Shown in pieces: positions 1-5,751 of a stretch of 6,634 bases of DNA. The position numbers and the translations under genes were made by a program. Origin of the DNA: Flavobacteriales bacterium (GTDB lineage: Bacteria > Bacteroidota > Bacteroidia > Flavobacteriales_D > Cryomorphaceae); NCBI GenBank assembly GCA_020200995.1, contig JAIVHQ010000054.1, positions 1-6,634 on the forward strand, given 5' to 3'. The notes below the pieces were generated by a model. That model searched no databases, was not told the DNA's origin, and saw nothing but the letters and a program-made list of their open reading frames with translations. Each line of letters starts with the position of its first letter. Position 1 is the stretch's first letter.

Positions 1-106
1 TGCACGAATATTGGCCTGATGTGGTGAAAAAGAAGCGGGCAGCGCCCGCCCCTGAAATCTCGGTGATCATCGCGCTTTCTCGTGGCCTTCCATCCTTTTT
101 TGCATT

Positions 107-114
107 CAAATCTA
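107..114 (-). promoter_or_regulatory. Possible divergent -7 element TAGATTTG
   Basis: Read on the minus strand, bases 114 to 107 spell TAGATTTG, another exact TAnnTTTG match. It is back-to-back with the plus-strand TATATTTG, so together they form the dyad CAAAT-N8-ATTTG (107-124). It lies 36 bases upstream of a minus-strand ATG at 70-68 that opens to the window edge. No -33 TTG/TTTG is visible at the proper distance. The dyad could instead be chance in AT-rich DNA or an operator. Confidence 0.2.
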
Positions 115-116
115 TC

Positions 117-124
117 TATATTTG
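117..124 (+). promoter_or_regulatory. Candidate gcvP promoter, -7 element TATATTTG
   Basis: TATATTTG at 117-124 matches the Bacteroidetes -7 consensus TAnnTTTG exactly and lies 50 bases before the gcvP start codon. The upstream element is weak. The nearest TTTG (99-102) is only 14 bases away, shorter than the usual 17-23, and no TTG sits at the right distance. The call therefore rests on the -7 box and its position alone. Confidence 0.45.
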
Positions 125-174
125 CAACCGCATTGCTTCAGCCTTGTTATACCCCCATCAAACACCCGTAATTT

Positions 175-3069
175 ATGCCACTGAGAGATTTTCCAAAAAG
201 ACATATCGGACCCCGTGAACACGATGTAGCCACCATGCTTGAAAGGATCGGCGTCGATTCGCTCGACACCTTGATCGACAGCGCGGTGCCGCCGCAAATC
301 AGGTTGAAAAAACCCCTCGACCTGTCGGGAAGCCGCAGCGAGCATTACTACCTCCGCGAGCTCAAAGCGCTGGCCGAAAAGAACAAGGTACACCGCACCT
401 ACATGGGCATGGGATATTACAACACCATCGTGCCGCCGGCCATTCAGCGCAATGTATTGGAAAATCCAGGCTGGTACACGGCCTACACGCCCTACCAAAG
501 CGAGATTGCCCAGGGTCGCCTCGAAGCCCTGATCAACTTCCAAACCATGGTGAGCGACCTGACGGGAATGCCCATTGCCAACGCTTCCCTGCTCGACGAG
601 GGCACGGCTGCCGCCGAGGCCATGAGTATGCTTTACAGCGCGCGCGACCGCAATGCCGTGAAGCGCGATGCGAATATCTTCTTTATCTCGGCGCAGTGCT
701 TTCCGCAAACGATCGATGTACTGAAGACCCGCGCCATCCCGATGGGCATTGAGCTCATCATCGGCGACCACCGCAGCTTCAATTTCAGCGAGAAGGTATT
801 CGGTGCGCTGGTGCAGTACCCCGATGCCACGGGCGAGGTGTGCGATTACCGCGAATTTGCCGAAAAGGCCCATACAGTGGGCGCCGGCGTGGTGGCCGCT
901 ACTGACCTGCTGAGCCTGGCATTGCTCACGCCTCCGGGCGAGTGGGGTGCCGATGTGGTGGTGGGCAATTCGCAGCGCTTCGGCGTGCCGATGGGTTTCG
1001 GCGGACCACACGCGGCATTTTTTTCCGCAAATGAACCTTATAAAAGACACATCCCGGGCCGCATCGTTGGCGTCTCAGCCGACAGGCACGGAAAGCCGGG
1101 TTACCGCCTGGCCCTGCAAACCCGCGAGCAGCACATTCGCCGCGATAAGGCGACCTCTAATATATGTACTGCCCAAAGTCTGCTTGCCATCATGGCCTCC
1201 ATGTATGCCGTGTACCACGGTCCTGCGGGCATTCGTAAAATCGCGGATGATGTGCACAACAAAACCAACCGCCTGGCTCAGAGCCTCGAAAGTCTGGGGT
1301 ACAGTGTGGTAAACGAAGTGTATTTCGACACCCTGACCATCGAATTGCCCGAGGGTACGTCGAAGGTGAAAATCGAAGAAGAAGCCGCCGAAAGGGAGGT
1401 CAACCTTCGGTATTTCAGCACCAATCACGTGGGCATCAGCCTGGACGAAACGGTGAGTCGCAGTGATTTTGACGATATTTTTGACATTTTCGCCTCAGCG
1501 GCTACCACGAATGAGATACAGATACCGGCAGACGTGAAGACGCCGATTACCGGCTTTTTTGCCCGAAAGAGCGAATACCTCACCCACCCCTCATTCAACC
1601 GCTACCACAGCGAGACGGAGCTGATGCGCTACATCAAGCGCCTGGAGAATAAAGACCTTTCGCTGACCCACAGCATGATATCGCTGGGGTCGTGTACCAT
1701 GAAACTGAACGCTGCAGCCGAACTCATGCCCATCACGTGGCCGGAGTGGGCGAATATTCATCCCTTTGCACCGGAGACTCAGACGGCGGGCTACCGCGAA
1801 ATGTTTGAGGGCCTCAAGCGTGCGCTTTGTGAAATTACCGGTTTTTCGGGGGTTTCATTGCAGCCCAACAGTGGCGCCCAGGGCGAGTATGCAGGCCTGA
1901 TGGTGATTCGCAATTACCACATCAGCCGCGGCGATCGCCACAGAAACATCGCCCTGATACCGAGCAGCGCGCACGGCACCAACCCCGCAAGTGCGGTGAT
2001 GGCAGGCATGAAAGTGGTGGTGGTGAAATGCGATGAACGCGGCAACATCGATATAGACGATCTTCGGGAAAAGGCAGAAAAGCACAAGGAGAACCTCTCT
2101 TCCCTGATGGTGACGTATCCCTCTACCCACGGGGTGTTTGAGTCATCAATCGTCGAAATCAATGAAATAGTGCACAATTGTGGCGGGCAGGTGTACATGG
2201 ACGGCGCCAACATGAATGCCCAGGTGGGGCTGACCAGTCCGGGCCTGATCGGTGCGGATGTGTGTCACCTTAACCTTCACAAGACTTTTGCCATTCCCCA
2301 CGGTGGCGGCGGCCCCGGCATGGGCCCCATTTGTGTGGCAGAGCACCTTGTACCCTTCTTGCCGGGCCACAACCTGGTGGATGTGGGCGGTGCGAACCAA
2401 ACCACAGCAGTATCGGCCGCGCCCTGGGGCAGTGCCTTGATCCTGCTGATCTCGTACGGGTATATTAAGATGCTGGGCGGGGAGGGGATGACCCTTTCCA
2501 CCAAGATTGCCATTTTGAATGCCAATTACATCAAAGCCCGTCTCGAAGGTCCCTTCAAGGTATTGTACAAAGGCAATGCGGGCACTGTGGCCCACGAGAT
2601 GATCATCGACTGCAGGCCTTTTAAGGCGCAGGGAGTCGAGGTGCAGGACATTGCAAAGCGCCTGATCGATTACGGATTTCACGCTCCCACGGTATCATGG
2701 CCGGTGGCGGGAACGGTGATGATCGAGCCCACGGAGAGCGAATCAATGGAAGAGCTCGACCGTTTTTGTGAGGCCATGCTCCAAATCAGGCAGGAGGTGC
2801 AGGAAATTGAAGATGGCATATACAACACCGACGACAATGTGTTGATCAACGCCCCCCACACTGCCGAGGAAGCCACAGCCGACCGCTGGGAGCACAGCTA
2901 TTCTCGCGAGAAAGCGGTGTATCCACTGCCTTACACGCGCAGATCGAAGTTTTGGGCGCCTTCCGGCAGAATCGACAATGCCTATGGCGATCGCAACCTG
3001 GTGTGTACCTGTCCGCCTATCGAGGCGTTTGACGAGGCTTCTGCCGAGCGGGAAGTAACGGCTGAGTAA
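175..3069 (+). CDS. gcvP: Glycine dehydrogenase (aminomethyl-transferring), P-protein of glycine cleavage system
   Basis: This cytoplasmic PLP enzyme decarboxylates glycine and passes the aminomethyl group to the lipoyl arm of GcvH, the first step of glycine cleavage. The chain has 964 residues, close to the E. coli enzyme (957), and is the undivided form: it carries both halves that are separate gcvPA and gcvPB genes in other bacteria. The start is firm, because an in-frame TAA lies at 169-171 and the family's N-terminal RHIGP is at residues 9-13. N-half landmarks are MGMGYY (77-82), ENPGWYTAYTPYQ (96-108) and QRFGVPMGFGGPH (267-279). C-half landmarks are HPSFNRYHSETE (471-482), LGSCTMKLNAAAE (504-516), QPNSGAQGEYAG (563-574), AHGTNPASA (599-607) and DGANMNAQVG (676-685). 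The PLP lysine is K703 in NLHKTF, followed by the glycine-rich loop GGGGPGMGP (710-718). Near the end come EPTESES (851-857) and YGDRNLVCTCPP (937-948). No catalytic motif is missing. The short tail after residue 948 is family-variable and is shaped by an 11-bp duplication. No gcvT or gcvH is adjacent, and a terminator follows directly, so it is probably monocistronic. Confidence 0.98.
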   Translation: MPLRDFPKRHIGPREHDVATMLERIGVDSLDTLIDSAVPPQIRLKKPLDLSGSRSEHYYLRELKALAEKNKVHRTYMGMGYYNTIVPPAIQRNVLENPGWYTAYTPYQSEIAQGRLEALINFQTMVSDLTGMPIANASLLDEGTAAAEAMSMLYSARDRNAVKRDANIFFISAQCFPQTIDVLKTRAIPMGIELIIGDHRSFNFSEKVFGALVQYPDATGEVCDYREFAEKAHTVGAGVVAATDLLSLALLTPPGEWGADVVVGNSQRFGVPMGFGGPHAAFFSANEPYKRHIPGRIVGVSADRHGKPGYRLALQTREQHIRRDKATSNICTAQSLLAIMASMYAVYHGPAGIRKIADDVHNKTNRLAQSLESLGYSVVNEVYFDTLTIELPEGTSKVKIEEEAAEREVNLRYFSTNHVGISLDETVSRSDFDDIFDIFASAATTNEIQIPADVKTPITGFFARKSEYLTHPSFNRYHSETELMRYIKRLENKDLSLTHSMISLGSCTMKLNAAAELMPITWPEWANIHPFAPETQTAGYREMFEGLKRALCEITGFSGVSLQPNSGAQGEYAGLMVIRNYHISRGDRHRNIALIPSSAHGTNPASAVMAGMKVVVVKCDERGNIDIDDLREKAEKHKENLSSLMVTYPSTHGVFESSIVEINEIVHNCGGQVYMDGANMNAQVGLTSPGLIGADVCHLNLHKTFAIPHGGGGPGMGPICVAEHLVPFLPGHNLVDVGGANQTTAVSAAPWGSALILLISYGYIKMLGGEGMTLSTKIAILNANYIKARLEGPFKVLYKGNAGTVAHEMIIDCRPFKAQGVEVQDIAKRLIDYGFHAPTVSWPVAGTVMIEPTESESMEELDRFCEAMLQIRQEVQEIEDGIYNTDDNVLINAPHTAEEATADRWEHSYSREKAVYPLPYTRRSKFWAPSGRIDNAYGDRNLVCTCPPIEAFDEASAEREVTAE

Positions 3070-3075
3070 CGGCTG
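3054..3075 (+). repeat. 11-bp perfect tandem duplication across the gcvP stop codon
   Basis: AGTAACGGCTG occurs twice head to tail (3054-3064 and 3065-3075). In the gcvP frame the first copy encodes part of E-V-T-A. The second copy is shifted by 11 bases, so its TAA becomes the stop codon (3067-3069). With one copy removed, the same frame would read on to a TGA at 3116-3118, adding about 14 residues after V-T-A. The repeat therefore decides where the protein ends. Confidence 0.9.
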
Positions 3076-3117
3076 TTTGCAAAGCCCGCTGTCAAGCTTC
3101 AGGCGTGACACCCCACT

Positions 3118-3164
3118 GAACGGAAGGATTCAAAAAATTTTTGAATCCTTCCGTTCTTTTTTTT
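3118..3164 (+). terminator. Intrinsic terminator of gcvP
   Basis: A perfect 17-bp stem pairs 3118-3134 with 3140-3156 around a 5-base loop and is followed by eight Ts (3157-3164). It begins 48 bases after the gcvP stop. The outer stem is GC-containing and the inner part is A/T only. The left side has no matching A-run, so it should act on the plus strand only. Confidence 0.93.
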
Positions 3165-3231
3165 CCTCATAGGAATCCAAGAAAGGCCAAATAAAGAAGG
3201 GTTTTTACTGTGTTAGAATTTTCTTGTTTTG

Positions 3232-3349
3232 GTCGGTGGTTAGTCTGCACGGGGGCGCAGGCTTGGTTGATTGTGGTGCAGTGATTTGAATTCAAAGGGT
3301 TTAAATTAAAGGTTGTGCAATTGTTGAATGGGCAACCATGTCGGTGGTT
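3232..3349. repeat. Direct repeat GTCGGTGGTT flanking a structured segment
   Basis: GTCGGTGGTT occurs at 3232-3241 and again at 3340-3349, 108 bases apart. Between the copies lie the bulged hairpin at 3245-3281, the palindrome at 3285-3296 and a weak stem GGTTG/CAACC (3311-3315 with 3333-3337). No terminal inverted repeat or transposase is visible, so a mobile-element origin is only a possibility. Confidence 0.4.
3245..3281 (+). other. Bulged hairpin, possible structured RNA element
   Basis: CTGCAC (3245-3250) pairs with GTGCAG (3276-3281), and CGCA (3256-3259) pairs with TGTG (3272-3275) with one G-T wobble. Together they give a 10-bp stem interrupted by a five-G bulge (3251-3255) and closed by a 12-base loop. 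There is no following T-run, so it is not a terminator. I see no TAnnTTTG promoter just upstream. It does not match any RNA family I recognise. Confidence 0.25.
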
Positions 3350-3428
3350 TTATTAATTTTTTCATTCGCTTCCGAAATTCGGCATTTCAAGAAGTCCGGA
3401 ACGTCCTTTAAATTTTGCGATTAATTGC

Positions 3429-3457
3429 TTTGTTTATTCAGGAATTCGTTACATTCG
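3429..3457 (+). promoter_or_regulatory. Bacteroidetes-type promoter of the first secreted-protein gene
   Basis: TTTG at 3429-3432 is followed after exactly 17 bases by TACATTCG (3450-3457). This is one mismatch from the -7 consensus TAnnTTTG, at the spacing known for Flavobacterium promoters (17-23). A second TTG at 3425-3427 gives a 22-base spacing. Transcription would start within about 10 bases downstream, leaving a leader of roughly 15-20 bases before ATG 3481. Confidence 0.6.
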
Positions 3458-3463
3458 GTCTTC

Positions 3464-3477
3464 ACTAAATTTAACTA
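3464..3477 (+). promoter_or_regulatory. Leader box ACTAAATTTAACTA shared with the downstream paralogue
   Basis: This AT-rich sequence lies just before the start codon, 6 bases after the -7 element. A close relative (ACTAAACTTAAAACTA) sits at 5730-5745 in the same place before the second gene. There is no Shine-Dalgarno sequence, so an A/T-rich unstructured leader probably serves translation initiation, as is usual in this phylum. Conservation may simply reflect duplication of the whole unit. Confidence 0.4.
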
Positions 3478-3480
3478 CAC

Positions 3481-5541
3481 ATGAAAAAATCGTTACTTTA
3501 TTTATTTGTTTTAGGCATTGCAGGTGTATCTGCTGATGCCTTCGCTCAACGGACCCAGGTGGGAGAAATGGAACAGCGTCAGCTTCCGTTTTCTGTGACT
3601 GAAAATCCTGCAAGCGATAATGGTTCTGCTGTTTGGGCTGAAAAGCCTGTGATGACACCCCTGAGAGACCTTACTGAAGACATCTTATACGAAGATGACT
3701 TTTCAGATTTCTCTTTGTGGATTTCCGAGACCAATGGACAGGGAGAGTTTGAGTTGGTAACTGAGACACCTGAACTTATGATTCAGTACATGGGTGGCGA
3801 ACCCGTAGCAACCACGACTGCCGACAACGGCTTTGCTATCTTTAACGGAATTCAATACCTGATTGCTGTTGATGTGGAACCTCAGGATGCCACTCTTACT
3901 TACGACGGAAGTTTTGACTTTACCGACGAGGAGAGCGTATCTTTTGCCTTTGATCAGCGCTACAGGGCGTTCAACGCAAATGTCGTGTCTTTTGAGCTTT
4001 CCGTTGACCAAGGTGCAACTTGGGTATCGTACATTATGAACGAAGATTTGCCCGGAAACGATCCCGCCGTTCAGAACAGGCTGGTGACAAATGTGAGCGA
4101 TGTGGTGGCCAATCAGCCTGATGTTCGTGTAAGATTTCGCTGGGCGAATACCAGTGACAGCAACACTGCCGGTTCAGGTTACGGATGGGCTGTAGACGAT
4201 ATGGCTTTCATCATTCCTCCTGCGAACTACATCACCCTGGTTGGTGCATGGTATGACGAGTGGTCGACCATCAACGATCCCGATATATTCAACGGCCTGT
4301 TTGGTCAGGACATCGATATGGTGGATAGCTATGAGTACTCTGTGTACAGTGCAGATGCCGTGCGTCCCCTTACTTTTACGGGAGAAGTTCAAAACCTGGG
4401 TACCGCAGCCCAAACCAATGTTACCTTCACCGTGATCTTGACAGATCCCGACGGTACGCCTTACGAGTATAGCGAGACATTGGAAACCTTGCCTGCAGGA
4501 GAGACGGCCATTATGCAGATTGTTGATGTAATGCCACCCCCCTTTAACCTGGGCGATGCTGAAATGGCAGCCTTGGGTACATACACCGTTTCATTCGCCG
4601 TAGATCAGGACGAGGAAGACTTTCTGCCCGGAGACAATGTTGTGGCCGATAAAAGTTTCAGGGTAGATGAAGAATACCTGGGACACAACCGCCCCGTAGG
4701 CTTCACTTATTTCACTGCGCTCGCGGGTGCAGGCTACGAAGCCTTTTCGAGGTATTCATACCAGGAACAGACAGAAGTTGACTACATCGAGTTCGCTTTG
4801 ACCACAGGTCCTGTGAATCCGGAAGATGTTCTCTTTGAATCTATCCAGCTGGATATTTTTACCGGATCTGTTTATGCTGCTCAGGATGCTCCAAATGATG
4901 TAATCGAAAGCTTCTTTTTCGACGAAGAAGGAACCTCATCGCTTTCTTACTTCATCACGGATGCGGAAATATTCAATACCACACCGTCACCCGCTGACGA
5001 AACCAACTGGGTAAGGGTGATGCTTCCCGAACCAATTACAGTGAACCCCGGATTTATCTACAATGCCTCCATCGTGGTGGGCTCTGCTCCCGACATCGGA
5101 GCGGAAGATTTCATCTGGCCATTGGCACAGGGAAACAATCCTGTAACTTCATCGCACTTCTTTGGCCCTTTTCAAGGTGACCCCGAAGTGAGCCTGTTTA
5201 TTAATAGGACTGCCTTTGCCATTCGCATGGGTAATTCAGTATCTACGATAAACACGCTGGACAACGACCCCGTTACCTTCCGTTTGGGTCAAAACTATCC
5301 AAACCCGGTGAATGGAACAGAAACCCTGATTGACTGGGAGCTTTTGGAGCCGGCTCAAAACGTTGTCTTCACAGTACACGACATGAACGGACGCCTTGTT
5401 GAGCAACGCAAAATGGGCGACCGCCCCGCAGGCATTCAGGAAACCATCCGCCTGAACACCAATCTGGCGGCCGGTGTATACCAGTATGCTTTGGTTGTAG
5501 GAAACTACCGCGCAGTGCGCAAAATGGTTGTTACCAAGTAA
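3481..5541 (+). CDS. Secreted T9SS type A sorting-domain protein with jelly-roll-like N-terminal domain
   Basis: This 686-residue exported protein has unknown ligand or activity. Residues 1-22 are a signal peptide (MKK, hydrophobic core, cleavage after A-F-A before Q23). A short linker follows. Residues about 70-245 resemble the MAM/choice-of-anchor-J jelly-roll domains common in Bacteroidetes surface proteins, opening with EDDFS (71-75) and closing with YGWAVDD (234-240). Residues 249-307 form the module shared with the next gene, running into an Ig/CARDB-like segment (about 291-400; VQNLG at 303-307). Residues about 401-597 are beta-rich and I do not recognise them. Residues about 598-686 are a T9SS type A sorting domain: FRLGQNYPNP (600-609), then a beta-sandwich ending in AGVYQYALVVGN and the basic MVVTK terminus. 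The protein should cross the inner membrane by Sec and the outer membrane by T9SS, with the tail removed. It has no cysteine and only seven lysines. It has its own promoter and terminator. ATG 3481 is chosen because the signal peptide begins there. The architecture is well supported; the function is not. Confidence 0.92.
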   Translation: MKKSLLYLFVLGIAGVSADAFAQRTQVGEMEQRQLPFSVTENPASDNGSAVWAEKPVMTPLRDLTEDILYEDDFSDFSLWISETNGQGEFELVTETPELMIQYMGGEPVATTTADNGFAIFNGIQYLIAVDVEPQDATLTYDGSFDFTDEESVSFAFDQRYRAFNANVVSFELSVDQGATWVSYIMNEDLPGNDPAVQNRLVTNVSDVVANQPDVRVRFRWANTSDSNTAGSGYGWAVDDMAFIIPPANYITLVGAWYDEWSTINDPDIFNGLFGQDIDMVDSYEYSVYSADAVRPLTFTGEVQNLGTAAQTNVTFTVILTDPDGTPYEYSETLETLPAGETAIMQIVDVMPPPFNLGDAEMAALGTYTVSFAVDQDEEDFLPGDNVVADKSFRVDEEYLGHNRPVGFTYFTALAGAGYEAFSRYSYQEQTEVDYIEFALTTGPVNPEDVLFESIQLDIFTGSVYAAQDAPNDVIESFFFDEEGTSSLSYFITDAEIFNTTPSPADETNWVRVMLPEPITVNPGFIYNASIVVGSAPDIGAEDFIWPLAQGNNPVTSSHFFGPFQGDPEVSLFINRTAFAIRMGNSVSTINTLDNDPVTFRLGQNYPNPVNGTETLIDWELLEPAQNVVFTVHDMNGRLVEQRKMGDRPAGIQETIRLNTNLAAGVYQYALVVGNYRAVRKMVVTK
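4225..4401 (+). other. Conserved 59-residue module, copy 1
   Basis: Residues 249-307 of the first secreted protein run from NYITL through AWYDEW, FNGLFG and VRPLTFT to VQNLG. By direct comparison, 46 of 59 positions (78%) are identical to residues 236-294 of the neighbouring protein, with no gaps. It directly follows the jelly-roll-like domain and leads into the Ig/CARDB-like segment. I do not recognise it as a named domain. Confidence 0.75.
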
Positions 5542-5567
5542 TCCTGGTTTCCGCTTTAATAATAATG

Positions 5568-5599
5568 CCCCGCGTCTTTCGAGATGCGGGGTTTTTTTT
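5568..5599 (+). terminator. Intrinsic terminator of the first secreted-protein gene
   Basis: A 10-bp stem (5568-5577 with 5582-5591, including one G-T wobble) is closed by a TTCG tetraloop and followed by eight Ts (5592-5599). It lies 26 bases after the stop codon. It separates the two paralogues, so they are probably not a single operon. Confidence 0.93.
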
Positions 5600-5717
5600 G
5601 TGCTTAATTTTTCTTTTTAGTCAGCTATGTTCATTGATTTTGAACGCTGTTGAAAAAAAAATGCTTGGGAATGCAAGGATAGGCATAAGGAAATAGCGGT
5701 GTATTCAATGGAATCGT

Positions 5718-5725
5718 TAACTTTG
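5718..5725 (+). promoter_or_regulatory. Promoter -7 element TAACTTTG of the second secreted-protein gene
   Basis: TAACTTTG is an exact TAnnTTTG match, ending 26 bases before ATG 5752. This geometry is close to that of the first gene, where 23 bases separate the -7 box from ATG. No clear -33 TTG is visible 17-23 bases upstream, so the promoter may be weaker or depend on an activator. Upstream, 5600-5717 is AT-rich spacer with an A9 run at 5653-5661. Confidence 0.55.
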
Positions 5726-5729
5726 GGTT

Positions 5730-5745
5730 ACTAAACTTAAAACTA
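5730..5745 (+). promoter_or_regulatory. Leader box ACTAAACTTAAAACTA, second copy
   Basis: This matches the first gene's leader box apart from one substitution and a two-base A insertion. It sits 4 bases after the -7 element and 6 bases before the start codon. The context again lacks a Shine-Dalgarno sequence. Confidence 0.4.
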
Positions 5746-5751
5746 AGTCCT

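Larger units (their letters stand above)
1..174. other. Upstream region of gcvP, possibly divergent
   Basis: No complete gene is supported here. About the first 95 bases are GC-rich and codon-like, and the rest is AT-rich as expected of a promoter region. A minus-strand frame starts with ATG at 70-68 and stays open to the left edge for 23 codons (beginning M-I-T-E-I-S-G-A-G). It could be the start of a divergent gene, but I recognise nothing in it. A forward frame is open from base 3 but continues into gcvP until 218, which makes it an unlikely gene tail. A perfect 6-bp hairpin (35-40 with 44-49, loop AGC) lies here. It has no T-run on the plus strand, but the A-rich flank at 27-34 would give a T-rich tail on the minus strand. 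Confidence 0.4.
3165..3428. other. AT-rich stretch without a gene
   Basis: No convincing coding region is seen on either strand. The only short forward frames starting with ATG that I noticed are 27 and 28 codons long (3328-3411 and 3338-3424). They overlap each other and have no start-site support. The stretch is mostly AT-rich, about 32% GC in the 60 bases from 3301, but has a G-rich island at about 3231-3281. It holds a bulged hairpin (3245-3281), a perfect 12-bp palindrome TTTGAATTCAAA (3285-3296), a short palindrome CCGAAATTCGG (3372-3382) and a 10-bp direct repeat. Its role may be a long upstream regulatory region or simply spacer. Confidence 0.6.

Noticed and set aside
27..49. Hairpin with A-rich flank as a minus-strand terminator
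   Set aside because: The stem is only 6 bp and no minus-strand gene ends here; it may lie inside a coding region.
125..174. Glycine riboswitch before gcvP
   Set aside because: The leader after the likely promoter is only about 45 bases, too short for the aptamer, and no matching core motifs are seen.
3..218. Forward open frame from the left edge overlapping the start of gcvP
   Set aside because: It runs through the promoter region and 44 bases into gcvP, and its later part has no protein-like character.
112..1050. Long minus-strand open frame (312 codons) opposite the 5' part of gcvP
   Set aside because: It mirrors the GC-rich codon pattern of gcvP, has no recognisable protein features and overlaps a certain gene.
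2146..3111. Minus-strand open frames at 2146-2682 and 2743-3111 opposite the 3' part of gcvP
   Set aside because: They are shadows of gcvP codons, and the second also runs into the region just before the terminator hairpin; neither has family-like motifs.
3231..3260. Possible G-quadruplex from GG and GGGGG runs
   Set aside because: There is only one run longer than two Gs, so at best an unstable two-layer form; the bulged hairpin is a simpler reading.
3328..3424. Two small overlapping forward frames of 27 and 28 codons
   Set aside because: They overlap in different frames, lack a promoter or start-site support, and their length is expected by chance.
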